From Diphasiastrum complanatum (taxonomy: Eukaryota > Streptophyta > Lycopodiopsida > Lycopodiales > Lycopodiaceae): a DNA stretch of 64,000 nt. The stretch spans positions 73,545,552-73,609,551 of the forward strand of contig CM055097.1 of assembly GCA_029204225.1 (NCBI GenBank). Direction: 5' to 3'. Of this stretch, positions 25,415 through 36,151 are shown piece by piece. Under the pieces are notes generated by a model that searched no databases, was not told the origin of the DNA, and saw only the letters and a program-made list of their open reading frames with translations. Each line of letters opens with the position of its first letter. Position 1 is the stretch's first letter. The position numbers and the translations under genes are program-made.

Positions 25415-26626
25415 TTAGAGTCCTTGGTCTTGAGCTTGCTCCTCCACTTGACTTGACTCCAAACCATCAATGAACTGAATAAAGTGTTGATCCAACGGTG
25501 CTTCTTCAAGTTTACAAATCTCCCACTCTTGAAAGAGTACATTTCCACCATTGACAACTTCTTTGGTGGAAAACAAATAGATTCTACAATCTTTACTTGA
25601 AGAGCAAAACACTACCATTATTCCTATCATTGAAATAGGATAATCTTTGGTCCTTACATTGGAATGATCATGTACAAAGCATGTGGATCCAAAGATTTCC
25701 AATACAAATGATGTTTCGTCTTCTATGACTCTATTCAAGCTATTAAAAAAATAGTTATTCAATGAAATTGTTTTATCAACAACAGATGTAGCATCTAATT
25801 TCATTGTCTTGTCATAAAGAGTACTAAAGACCATAGATATTAAAGGTAAGAAACAAGTCACCTCATGTCTACTAATACTTTCCAAAAAGTATTCAAAGAT
25901 AGTAGACTCTCCAATGCTCACCACCCTTGCAAGATGCGCACTTGAATGGACAATTTGCATGCAATTTGATGACTCGACCATTGTCATTGAGGACTCCCTT
26001 GGAACTCTCATGCTTTGAGAATGATCCTCAAGATCTCCATCCTTTTGATACTCCTCCTCAATGCAAGCAAGATCACACTTTGTCAAGATCTCCTCTTGAG
26101 TGATCTCCTCCTTTGCCAAGCTCATTCTTTCAAAAGCAACACTAGCTTCCAGCTTAAACAATCTTCCATGTTTAAATCCCTTTGCAATGCAAACATCATT
26201 CTTCAAGATGAAGCAAACACCATTCTTAAAGTGGACATCCAAACCACTTTCTAAGAGTAGACCAACACTAAGCATATTCTTGGTGATTGATGGTACATAA
26301 AGGACATTTTCTAGATCCATGCATTTTGAGGATTCTAGATACAAAGAGATGGTCCCAACACCATCTATCTTACACTCTTCATCATTTGTAGTAAAGACAA
26401 ACTTTTTAGCATCATTGAAAGAGTGTAAGGTTGAGAAAAAGTCCTTTTCACAAGACATGTGGGAGCTAGCCCCATTGTCGATCCACCAATTGTCTCTTGA
26501 ATTGCTATTGCTTGTTGGTGAGGATGTAGATGCCATCAAGAATACATCTACTTCATCCTCCTCCTCCTCCTTTGCAAGGTTTTCTTGTTTTCCTCCTCTA
26601 CTTGTGCTCTTAGTCTCTTGTAGCAT
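25415..26626 (-). pseudogene. Protease plus degenerate integrase ORF of E1
   Basis: 403 open codons. The protease motif is W-I-D-N-G-A-S-S-H-M: the Ser of D-S-G is Asn. Gag-pre-integrase follows (F-K-H-G-R-L-F-K-L-E-A). The integrase part has lost the zinc-binding His and Cys, and the first catalytic Asp is Ser (V-H-S-S-A-H); the central core is missing. The frame nevertheless stays open to the R-I-Y-L-F-S-T-K-E-V block and the linker. E2 shares the Ser change and the gap. A 1-base deletion near 26590 shifts this frame relative to the zinc knuckle. Confidence 0.8.
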
Positions 26627-26801
26627 TCAGATGCATAATGCCCCTTCTTTCCACAAAAGAAGCACTTTTGCTTTGACTTGAGCTTGATGCGTCATCCTCT
26701 TTTTTGGCCTCCTTTGGATGCTTCTTCTTTCCATTGGTCTTTTTTTTGCCCTTGAATGAGAAATTGGCTTTCTCATCACCATCCTGCAAAGACAAGGAAC
26801 T
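26610..26801 (-). pseudogene. Gag C-terminal part with zinc knuckle (E1)
   Basis: The frame reads Lys-rich basic sequence (K-G-K-K-K-T-N-G-K-K-K-H). In another frame lies the knuckle C-F-F-C-G-K-K-G-H-Y-A-S-E-C, so at least one frameshift separates them. It is cut at 26801 by the 5' LTR of H; the N-terminal part of gag is not found on the far side. Confidence 0.75.
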
Positions 26802-28355
26802 TGTGAAGAATAAAAAGCTATCCAACTTGTCTATAGGGGTTGATGAGGAAAATCCTCTTGCTTGTGTATTTACAAGTTGTAAATATTATTCTCTAGCATG
26901 TACAAACTTGAGCTACATGACATGCACAATGTCTAGATGGTCATATTCACTTTGTTCCATTGTATATATCAAAGGTATGTGAATTGAGCACATGACCTTA
27001 TAGATTAGGGTGAGTTTGAGTTAGGTAGATCTAGATTTGATGACATGCATAAAACTAGATGACATGCAAAATTAGTTAGTGTGCATGCATGCAACATGCA
27101 ATCACTGCATGCAACATGCTAGTATATATGTTCTACACATGTCCAAGTCATCTAGGGAAGTCACACAAACAGTATTTGACACATGCATGTAGTTTTGTAG
27201 GTTCATAGTTGAGAAATTGACATTTGGACAAAATAGGTAGAAGTTAGGTGCAATTTTAGCATGCAAGCTGTTAGGTGTCAATATGGTAGTAGTTCATGTG
27301 AGAGATTCAACTAGTTTCATCACATTTTGCAATATTTCCATATTTGGCATATTGAGGCCAAAACTTGTTTTAGACTTAGAGGTTGACTTTTCAAAGTTCA
27401 TTAGTCTAAATTTCATTTGAATAAACACTTTTTGAAAGTGTGGGAAAGATAGAATGCGAGTTTGAGTAGATTCAATTTGAATAAGTTGGGTATATTGAAT
27501 CTAGACCCAAAATTGGTAGGGATAGCATTTTGGTGGGAAAGCCAAGTGGCCAAATAGGGTTTGGACCTGTTATAAAAGGATGTAACTCGTGGAGAGAGTC
27601 ATATTCTCTCTTCTATATCTCATTTCATGCTTATACATGGTTCTCTTGGGTTCTACTATCCATTGGTGCACTATCTTGGTGATTGCTTGCAATTCTATGT
27701 GTAGAATGATCTATATTTGTTATTTTTGGATCCACACGTGTGAAGTACAGTAGCTTGATGGTTTTGTATGGAAAGCAATAGTACATAATCATTTCATTCA
27801 AGTTTGATCAAGTTCTATTAGTGTTTGCATCTCAAATTGTGTGTAGATGCTGATTTTCCTACATTGGTGAAATTGGTAGTGTATTTCTCTTTCTAACCAA
27901 AGATCATTCAAGTAGATTGGATCTTAAGGATCTGAAATCTTTCACAGTTTACACTTGATTAAGTGTAGAGAATGCATTGAATGCAAGGAGTACCATGAAT
28001 TTTGGCTCTCCTATATATGTACATATCATTCTCATATCTAATGATGAATCAAGCTTTGGTAATGTCATAATGTCAAAATTGGATCTCATGCTATTATGCT
28101 TGTTTTGATATTCTCTTTCTAACTTGAGATTGGTGACTTCTTCATACATTATTTTTGGTTATGTATTCTCTCTATTTGTGAGGAATTAGTTTTACTTTGA
28201 TCTATAGCATTCTAGATTGTGCTCTAGCCTCAGATTTGTTGGTAGATTGCAGGATTGCTCTACAGGTGATCTGTGTGCCACCACAAAGCATGGTCAAGAT
28301 CATTCACACATTTCTTGTGGATCCCCACACATGTGAAGTTGCTGGATTTTTCACA
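26802..28355 (+). repeat. 5' LTR of H (about 0.9 kb without D3)
   Basis: Starts TGTGAAGAATAAAAAGC, ends GGATTTTTCACA next to the primer site. Sequence 27297-27946 plus a 5-bp duplication is an inserted D-type LTR. A direct duplication of TGCATGCAACATGC (near 27085-27120) is present. CACATGTG at 28328-28335. Confidence 0.88.
27297..27946 (+). mobile_element. Solo LTR D3 (650 bp)
   Basis: Full-length D-type LTR (TGTGAGAGATTC … ATCTTTCACA) with no internal region. It is flanked by GTTCA (27292-27296) and GTTTA (27947-27951), a target duplication with one change. The inverted H LTR copy at 38488-38920 lacks the insert and reads GTTTA once. TATA box at 27571-27579; CACACGTGTG at 27733-27742. Solo LTRs arise by recombination between the two LTRs of a full element. 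Confidence 0.93.
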
Positions 28356-28368
28356 TGGTATCAGAGCC
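28356..28368 (+). promoter_or_regulatory. Primer-binding site of H
   Basis: TGGTATCAGAGCC directly after the LTR. Confidence 0.92.
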
Positions 28369-29125
28369 ATACCATGCTTTGAATGCTACTAACATCAGAT
28401 GTATGAAGATTATTCCGTCAATTCAAGCTAGGAAGCTGTTTAGCAGTGTTTTGCTATCTTTTCTTGAACAGTTTTCTGGTGAATGAGGTTAGAACTGATA
28501 TTTTCATTCCAGAACAGAGGAGGTACGGAATTCTGACTTTTCACATGTGTGAAAACCAGAATATATCATTTGACTCTATCTCCTCTATGTTAGATCCAAA
28601 GATACTGACATTATAGCTTCTTGAAAGCTAGAAGAGTCCTCTTTCCAATGCAATTGGTTTCAGTTCATTTTGATGAGTTATAAGCTCTTAAAGAGGGTAG
28701 AGAGAGACCCAAAACCCGAGTGGACACTTTTTTATTTGAATATATTGCATGCATGATTCATCATTCACAGTTTTTGTACTCAATCTGAGATAGAATTGGA
28801 TAAGACAAGTTTCTGTTGTCATAGTCACATTATTTCACACAAAGTGTTGTGTTTTGAGTTAAATGTGTGTTTCTTGAGAGTGTTTCATTCATTTGAAACT
28901 TGTGAAAAAATTTGACATCAGAATTGTAAGTGCTTCATCAGTTGATAGAGGCTAGATCCAAATTCAAGTTGATTGATTTTTTGTTGTGAGCAAGATCTCA
29001 CATAGCTGTTGCAAGACTTTACATAGGATTTGGTAGTACACCCAATTATTTTGGTTCCTATAGTGAAAGAGAAGCAACACATTCAATTCCATTTTGTTGT
29101 CCAATTTACAAGAGTCTTCACATTC
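28369..29125 (+). other. Leader of H
   Basis: Untranslated stretch of 757 bases between primer site and gag ATG. Contains CACATGTG at 28542-28549 within a near-palindrome that extends into flanking T and A runs. No ORF of interest. Confidence 0.65.
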
Positions 29126-29719
29126 ATGGCATCTATAGGAGATTTTCTCTTTGAAGCTAGTGAGAGACTAGATACCTTCAACTATTCAGTCTGGAAGGAT
29201 AGGATAGAATCTTTGTTGGTTCTATATGGAGTAATGGACATTGTAAGCCTGAAGCTTATGATGAGGCTCAGAGATTGAAGAAGAGAGCAAGGATTCAAAT
29301 TGAACATCTCTGATGAGATGTTGAGAGAAATAAGTTCATGCACCTTAGCCAAGGAGACTTGGGAAACTCTTAAAAACATTCATGAAGCAAAGATCAAGTC
29401 AAGAGGGAGGAGCAAGAACAATTTTTCTCAAGCCTTCACCAAGGACAAACCAAAGAACAAAGACTATGGAGGAGTAGAAGATTATTCAACTCATTCTTCT
29501 AACTTCAAGAAGAAGACTCAAGAAGATCAAGCCAATGTTATCATAGAAGACTTACATGCAAGTTGTGGAGAGACATCTCTCATGATGTCTAGTTTCTCCT
29601 CTTTATCCTTTAATGATGTATCTTGGTATATCGATAGTGGAGCCACAACTTATATGAGTTGCTCCAAAGATTCTTTTGTTTCTATTGAATTTGTTCTAGA
29701 CCCTAAGAAATCAATATAA
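29126..29719 (+). pseudogene. Gag and protease start of H, broken
   Basis: Starts M-A-S-I-G-D-F-L-F-E-A-S-E-R-L, homologous to the gag starts of F and I. After M-D-I-V there is a deletion and frame change, and a TGA at 29276. The downstream frame has L-R-E-I-S-S-C, then a jump over the second half of gag and the zinc knuckle straight to the basic linker. The protease motif W-Y-I-D-S-G-A-T-T-Y-M is intact at D-S-G, but the frame stops at 29719. Confidence 0.8.
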
Positions 29720-29767
29720 ACTATTGTTTGTGATGCATGCTTAATTGAAGGAGTTGGAAGTTGTTCC

Positions 29768-30596
29768 TTGAAACTTGCATCTTCTATGAATTTTACACTT
29801 TACAATGTACTTTATGTTCCTAATCTCACAAAGAATGTGATTAGTGTTGGAAAGTTGTTAGATGATGGTTTTGAAGTGGGATTCAATGTCAATAGTTGTT
29901 TCATAAAGAAAGAAGATAAGATCCTTGCATGTGGATCTAGATATGGAGGCATTTTCAAGCTAGATGTGCATGAAAATACAAGTGCATGTGATGGTGCATT
30001 GATGACTTATGTTTCCAAGGAGGAGCTATGGCATAGGAGGTTGCATGTTACCAATTTCAGATCTATGCCTATTATAGTCAAGGAGATCAGAGTTGGAACA
30101 TTCAGATGTTCATCTTTCTTTATCAGTAAGCAAGGGAGGTGTTTCTTGCTTTGCGTGTACTATTGATGGTTCCACAAGTTACATTTGGCTATGTCTTGTC
30201 TCTTCAAGTTTTATGGTGCATGTGTATGTTCCATCATGCAAAACTTTATGGACTTATGGAGCTAATGGAAGGAGTGCACTATATGGAGTCTTGTTCAATT
30301 ATAAGCCTAAGTTTGTGTACCTTAGTGTTCTTGAAGATTATTGCTTTGCATGTGGTTTCTTGGAAGGAAAGAAGGATGAAGATCCAAACTTATGTTTCAT
30401 GGTTGGATGCTTATCCACCAAGGAAGGCTACATAGCCTTTACACTCTCTATCTCAAAGGTGTTTGAGCATGGAGATGTTATTGTCTGTCATGAAGATCTA
30501 GTTTCTTTTGGAAGGGGCCGAGTGCACAATGTCTCTTATTGCATCAAAAATTCATTCTATGGAGAAAAGCCAACTTATGATGGGGTCGAGGTTTGA
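29768..30596 (+). pseudogene. Integrase region of H, degraded
   Basis: Two overlapping frames (29768-30166 and 30093-30596). The first has the gag-pre-integrase block (Y-V-P-N-L-T-K-N-V-I-S-V-G) and L-W-H-R-R-L. The second has the first catalytic Asp (H-S-D-V-H) but the second Asp and the Glu are gone, with the centre of the domain missing. It then resumes at the Y-K-P-K block and ends with V-F-E-H-G-D-V-I-V-C-H-E-D. The Cys pair is missing. Confidence 0.75.
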
Positions 30597-31290
30597 GGAG
30601 GAGTATCCTCAACATGCATATCCAAGAAGATCTTCATTGTACAAGGCCGAGTCCTTGTGGTTCTTATTTAATGGAAAAAAAAGGATAAGTGAAGGTGGTA
30701 TTCATTGTATTCTACTCACCTATGATTCTCTTTCTTTGATTGATGATGTATCTTGCTTAGTTGAGATTTGTTCATCTCAAAAATCAACTAAGACTGTCTT
30801 TAGTTTTGAATTAATTCTTGTCATTGGTGACTTGATTGTGTTTCCAAAATATCTAGAAAGCAAGATATTGTACCATCATTTGTATGCTCTTAAATTGAGT
30901 AAGAGCAAGTATGAGTTTAGTACGCATAGTTTGAAAAAAGGAGTTTTTTCATGTTTTGAGGCATATTGTGAATTTCTTTTGAGAGTAAGTGAAACATCCA
31001 ATGAGGACACTTACATCCTTAAGAAAGTATTTAGCCTCAATTTGATCAAGTTAGAGTATGGTTTCAAGATAGGTCCATTTTGGATAGAGTACATAGTGTT
31101 TGGACTAATGAAGCTAGTGTGCTTAATCTTGAATATTGCTCAAAGTATAATCTTGATCTATATGATCTTTTTGGTCATTATGAGGCTAGGAGGCCTCGGA
31201 TTTTTCAGATTTTGGTGCAGCCAACTTCATGAAAGTGGACTTTGCAAACCCAGGATCGACATCAGGCATGGAGGAGGCACATTGGCATAG
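30508..31290 (+). CDS. 260-codon ORF of unknown function in place of RT (H)
   Basis: Open for 783 bases between the integrase remnant and the RNase H tail, where copia elements carry RT. I see no RT motif (no Y-V-D-D, no Y-G-L-K-Q-A-P-R). Residues about 195-235 form one or two strongly hydrophobic stretches (I-E-Y-I-V-F-G-L-M-K-L-V, then S-I-I-L-I-Y-M-I-F-L-V-I-M) that could span a membrane. It overlaps the end of the previous frame. It may be heavily decayed RT read in a chance frame, or foreign sequence; codon use gives no clear answer. Confidence 0.35.
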   Translation: MEGAECTMSLIASKIHSMEKSQLMMGSRFEEEYPQHAYPRRSSLYKAESLWFLFNGKKRISEGGIHCILLTYDSLSLIDDVSCLVEICSSQKSTKTVFSFELILVIGDLIVFPKYLESKILYHHLYALKLSKSKYEFSTHSLKKGVFSCFEAYCEFLLRVSETSNEDTYILKKVFSLNLIKLEYGFKIGPFWIEYIVFGLMKLVCLILNIAQSIILIYMIFLVIMRLGGLGFFRFWCSQLHESGLCKPRIDIRHGGGTLA

Positions 31291-31303
31291 CAGCAGTTTG
31301 GTG

Positions 31304-31336
31304 GAATATTTTTCAAAGACATTTGGAAAAGATTTC
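31304..31336 (+). pseudogene. RNase H tail scrap of H
   Basis: Reads E-Y-F-S-K-T-F-G-K-D-F, matching D-I-F-T-K-A-L-G-K-D-L near the C-terminus of A, D1 and others. It fixes where the ordinary pol sequence resumes. Confidence 0.55.
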
Positions 31337-31509
31337 TGTCAAAGAGATCTTATCATGGGTATGGTAAGGGTGCTGCTATGATGGATTCTTTGATCATCTT
31401 CAAATCAAATCCAAAGCAAAGAATCCACACACACAAAAAGTTTCTTCATCAACAATTGGACCAACCTTGGAGGATTTTCAAGTTCAAGTGATCAAGCCAA
31501 GTTGATAAC

Positions 31510-31953
31510 TTTTTAGGAGGAGTGTGAAGAATAAAAAGCTATCCAACTTTTCTATAGGGGTTGATGAGGAAAATCATCTTGCTTGTGCATTTACAAGCTG
31601 TAAATATTATTCTCTAGCATGTACAAAGTCGAGCTACATGACATGCACAATGTCTAGATGGTCATTTTCACTTTGTTCCATTGTATATATCAAAGGTATG
31701 TGAATTGAGTATGTGAATTAGGGCGAGTTTGAGTTAGGTAGATCTAGATTTGATGACATGCATAAAACTAGATGGCATGAAAAATTAGTTAGTGTGCATG
31801 CATGCAACATGCAATCACTGCATGCAACATGCAAGTCAGTATATTTGTTCTACACATGTCCAAGTCATCTAGGGAAGTCACATGCATGTAGTTTTGTAGG
31901 TTCATAGTTGAGAAATTGACATTTGGACAAAGTAGGTAGAAGTTAGGTGCAAT
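31510..31953 (+). repeat. Polypurine tract and 3' LTR start of H
   Basis: TTTTTAGGAGGAG (31510-31522) precedes TGTGAAGAATAAAAAGC at 31523. The LTR matches 26802-27266 with scattered substitutions and small deletions (for example after GTGAATTGAG). It is cut at 31953 by element I. Confidence 0.88.
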
Positions 31954-32680
31954 TGTGAAGAATTGAAAAAGATTATCTATGTCAGATATAGGGGTCTTAT
32001 GTTTTTTATATCAAGCATCTAGGTGTAGGATGTTGACAGGAACAAATTTGGCATAGATGGCAAATTATGCATTTCTACTTGTAACGTCACTATTGAGCCA
32101 AAATAGAGTAAGAGGCTAAACTCGTGCCAATTAGAGTGTAGACAAGTGTAATGCTTTTGTTTGATGAATTCTAAGAGGTCCAATAGGATTTAGAGGTGGA
32201 ACCATGTGAGGTCCAATAGGAATTTGAGGTGTGCTTGAATATAGTCCAATAGAATTAAGAGGTGCATGGATCAATGGTCCAATAGGATTAAGAGGTGACA
32301 AAGTGTGGTCCAATCATAGTTAAGCATAGTGGTAGCTCGTGGATCTACTAATATCATTGTACTCCTCATTTTGGATCTAATTGATTTGGTGATTGTGTGG
32401 ATTTTGAGTGTCATTGGATTTCTAGCTTTCTCTCTCTACCCGAGAGCTCATGATGGTTTTTCTCTCTCTACCCGAGGAGAGCAGCTTGCTTTTACTTAGA
32501 ATAATTTTTGAATACTTCCCACACGTGTGATTGAGATTTGGAATTGATTGAATGCATGTAGTAGTGTGTTTTTTCCATAGAATCAAAGATAGATCTCGAA
32601 TCTCAATCTAGTCTTGATCTTGGTGCATCTACAAACCTTAGAGTACATGTTGTGGACAATCCACACGTATGAAACCAACA
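31954..32680 (+). repeat. 5' LTR of I (727 bp)
   Basis: TGTGAAGAATTGAAAAAG … GAAACCAACA. Contains several copies of a GGTCCAATAGGA-type unit (32178-32315), an inexact tandem repeat. CACACGTGTG at 32520-32529. Confidence 0.9.
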
Positions 32681-32693
32681 TGGTATTAGAGCC
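32681..32693 (+). promoter_or_regulatory. Primer-binding site of I, one mismatch
   Basis: TGGTATTAGAGCC: one C to T change from the consensus TGGTATCAGAGCC. Confidence 0.85.
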
Positions 32694-32767
32694 TACCTAA
32701 GGCTACCATGCATTTTGATCCATTTAAGTGAAAACTATTCATCAATCTTGAGCTAGAAATTGACCAC

Positions 32768-33186
32768 AAGTGCTCAAAATAGAAGGTTTTGTCCAAGTGT
32801 CAGTTTTGCATGATGAATCATCATATGACTAAGCACCTTCACACATGTGGGATCAGAGGGATGATCAGTACCACGAGCTCCCTCTTATTGTATATATAGA
32901 GCCACATTTGGCCATAATCAATGTGAGACACCAATCTTGGTTTTGGAAGCAATTTTGAGTGATTCTCTCTATTTGTCTACATTTGTTTTGATTGTTTTGA
33001 GGTTCTATCAATGTGTACTTGATTTTCAGGTTGGAGTCCGTACCCTAACAGGGTTTCACACGTGTGAAACTAGCAAGTACATTTACCTTCAATAAATGAT
33101 TGTTCTTGTTTGGAATATATGTCTAGAATTGATCTAGATTGATCTTAATCTTATGTAGATTGATAGATCAAGTAAATCTAACATCC
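32768..33186 (+). repeat. L-type LTR fragment in the leader of I
   Basis: Closely matches the reverse complement of the middle of the L LTR at 57826-58658, including a TATATATAGAGCC block and an 18-bp perfect palindrome GTTTCACACGTGTGAAAC (33053-33070). No LTR tips are present, so it is a fragment rather than an insertion with ends. Confidence 0.75.
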
Positions 33187-33850
33187 AATTCTCGTACAAT
33201 TTTGGATCAAAAGAGATCAAAAGGACATTGATTGGGTCTGACCTGGTACTATACGGAATCAGGTGCTCAGACATGTGTGAGGAACATCCATTTTCAGTTT
33301 GGAAGTTCTCTCTCATGCTTGATCCATTTATCTTGCTTGATAGCTTGTTTTGAAGCTATTTTTGTCTAGTTTCTGATGCAATCAGTTTCATTCCATTTGG
33401 TTGAGCAAATAAAAAGCTATAAGCTTTTGAAGAGGGTTAGGTAGGGCACCTAGACCTGGTTGGAAACATTTGGTTTGGTCAAGAAATTGCTTGGTTGATC
33501 CAAAATCACATTTGTATGCTTACCAATCTCATCTATATGTGATCTAGGCACTGTTTTGAGATCTTAGCCATTTTGTTTCATGCAATATCATTGTATTTGA
33601 GTCCAATTTGGTTGCTTAGTGTACTTCACACGTGCTAAGCGTTTTTGATCCTGAGTTTGCCCATACTCCATCATTTGATGTGAAATAGATCTTGTTTTAG
33701 AGAGATTTGTGTAGCTAGTGAGAATCAATTCACAAATAGTTGCAAGATCTTTCATAGGAGGAGATAGTATTCTATTACTGGATCCTATTGAGAGTGTGTA
33801 GCAACATTTATTGTTCATCTTTTGAGTTTTCTTCACTTCAAATGTCTTAA
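33187..33850 (+). other. Leader of I, right part
   Basis: Non-coding. Holds CACGTG at 33629-33634 inside a longer inverted repeat (GCTTAG … CTAAGC, 33614-33640). Confidence 0.6.
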
Positions 33851-35476
33851 ATGGGTTCATCCTTGTTGGAACCAAGTGAAAGATTGTCCACTTCAAACTA
33901 TTCAATTTGAAAAATGAGGATGGAGTCCATCTTGATCCTTCAAGACGTGATGGACATAGTTCTTGGCCTTGAAGAAGAACCACAAGTTCTTCAAGAGGTT
34001 CAAAAATACAAAAAGAGAGCTAGGATGGCTCTCCACTACATTGAGATGAATGTCTCTAATGAGATATTGAGGGAGATAGGTACTTGTACAATAGCCAAAG
34101 AAGCTTGGGATTGTCTCAAGACTATCTATGAGGCTAAGAATACCTCTAGGCTTCTCACTATTAGGAATCAAATCTTTCAAAGTAGCCAAAAGAGTGATGA
34201 GAGTGCATCTAGTTATGTTTTGAGAGTAAAAGATATTCATAGAGAACTTGCTTGTATTGGTGATTCCGTCAATCAAAATGAGCTAGTTCAAGTCATTCTT
34301 GATGGCTTGAGAAGTGAATTAATTAACCTTGTCCAATCCTATGCCATTAAGGAGGAGGAGCTACCAAGTTTGGAGGCTCTCCAAAGTGTGCTAATTTCAG
34401 AAGAATCAAGACAAGCATACAAGCTCTTGAGGATGGACAAGCTCTCTCTCACTCATAATGATGGCAAAGCTCTCTTTGCCAAGGATAAGCCCAAAGGGAG
34501 GAGCAAGAACCAACATCAATGATCCTCAAGCAAGGACAAAGTCAAATCCAAAGACAAAGATGAGGAGGATGATGATTTCTCTAATGCTTCATCATCCAAG
34601 CTCAAGAAGAAGAAGTTCAAGTGCTTTTATTGTGGCAAGAAAGGCCATTATGCCACCAATTGCTTCAAGAAGAAGAATCAACTCAAGCAAGCCAATATTA
34701 CCAATGAGAAGGAAGACACTATTGCAAGTGATGGAGAGGGATCTCTTATGGTCTCTAGTTTCTCATCTACTCCTTTCAAGAAGGACGGCCTATGGTATAT
34801 TGATAGTGGAGCCTCTTCACATATGTGTAGCTCCAAGGACTCTTTCTCTTCTATTGCACCTTATAATGAAGTCAAGAAATCAATATACACTGCAAATGAT
34901 TTTGAATGTCCTATTGAAGGCATAGGGAACATTCCCTTGAAGCTTGCATCCTCTAAAGTTCTTTCTCTCTCTAAAGTTCTTTATGTACCTAAGCTTACTA
35001 AGAATCTTATTAGTGTTGGCCAATTGCTTGATAATGGCCTTGATGTAAAATTCAATGTTGATACTTGCACTATCAAGAAGAATGATGAGATACTTGCATT
35101 AGGATCTAGATTTGGAGGCATCTATAAACTAGATCCAAATGAGTATGTGAATGCTTGTAATGTTGCTCTTGTGAACAAGCTCTCTATGGAGGAATTATGG
35201 CATAGGAGGTTGGGACATCCCAACTACAAATCCATGCTCTCTATGATCAAAGAAGCCAAAGCTATTGGCTTTCCAAAGTCATTCTCCAAGAAGATCAAGC
35301 CTTGTGAGGCTTGTGCTATTGCTAAATCTCACAAAAAGCCATTTACAAGATATTTTATCAAAAGCAAGCATCCTTTGGAGTTAATCCACTCGGATGTGCA
35401 TTTCTCATCAACTACAAGCAAGGGAGGAGCCACTTGTTTTGTTACTTTCATTGATGATTTCACAAGATTCACTTGA
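33851..35476 (+). pseudogene. Gag, protease and integrase start of I
   Basis: One frame from ATG 33851 (M-G-S-S-L-L-E-P-S-E-R-L) broken only by nonsense codons: TGA at 33908 where a conserved Trp stands, TGA at 34520, and TGA at 35474 again at a conserved Trp (W-I-Y-L-L). Gag is complete, the zinc knuckle C-F-Y-C-G-K-K-G-H-Y-A-T-N-C is intact, the protease has W-Y-I-D-S-G-A-S-S-H-M, and the integrase His and Cys pairs and first catalytic Asp (H-S-D-V-H) are present. Confidence 0.88.
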
Positions 35477-36151
35477 ATATATCTTCTTGCTTCTAAATCT
35501 ATGGTGTTTGATCATTTCCTTATTTTCAAAGCTTATGTAGAGAAGCAAATTCTCATTTAAGATTAAAGCTCTTAGAAGTTATGGAGGTGGTGAATATATC
35601 TCCAATAAATTTCATGATTTTTGTGAGCTTGAAGGCATTAAAAGAGAGTTTTCTTGTGCATACTCTCCATCTCAAAATGGAGTGGCCGAGAGAAAGAATA
35701 GATCTCTATGTGAATGTGCAAAATCTATGAGAATTGGGGCATCTTTGCCCAAAGATTTTGGGGAGAAGCCATTAATTGTGCAAATTATCTTTGCAATAGG
35801 CTCCCACATATAGCTCTTGGAGGAAAGTCACCATATGAAATCTTATATTTAAAGAAGCCTAAGGTTGATCACCTTAGAGTTTTTGGATGCATATGCTTTG
35901 TCCATATTCCCTTGGAAACAAGGAAGAAGGAAGATCCTAGTGCACGCAAAGGGATCATGGTTGGATACTCATCCACCAAGAAGGCCTATAAAGTCTTTAT
36001 ACTCTCTACTTCTCAAGTTATTGAAAGTAGAGATGTTGTCTTTCATGAAGATCAACACTCATCTTTTGAAGAGACCAAGATCAAGAAGTCTATGGATGCA
36101 TCACCAATTATTGATTTTGAAGACAATCATGATGTGATGGGGTCGAGATGA
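35477..36151 (+). pseudogene. Integrase core of I, frameshifted
   Basis: A 1-base insertion near 35552 moves the frame. The second catalytic Asp is lost (S-Y-G-G-G-E-Y instead of S-D-N-G-G-E-Y), while the Glu (G-V-A-E-R-K-N) remains. A second frameshift near 35745 leads into the open frame 35714-36151 with the C-terminal block R-V-F-G-C-I-C-F and V-I-E-S-R-D-V-V-F-H-E-D. Confidence 0.85.

Larger units (their letters stand above)
26802..31953 (+). mobile_element. Copia derivative H (right LTR continued in inverted block)
   Basis: 5' LTR 26802-28355 (interrupted by solo LTR D3), primer site, leader, decayed gag-protease-integrase, a 260-codon unknown ORF where RT should be, RNase H tail, polypurine tract and the start of the 3' LTR (31523-31953). 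Element I is inserted in the 3' LTR after GCAAT (31949-31953). The rest of that LTR is at 38488-38920 in inverted orientation. H lies in the gag region of E1; left flank is GAACT. Confidence 0.82.

Noticed and set aside
30900-31220. Envelope protein in element H based on the hydrophobic stretch
   Set aside because: No signal peptide or other env-like feature, and it lies before the RNase H tail, not after pol.
34458-34925. 155-codon Arg/Ser-rich ORF
   Set aside because: Frame-shifted shadow of the gag linker, knuckle and protease of element I.
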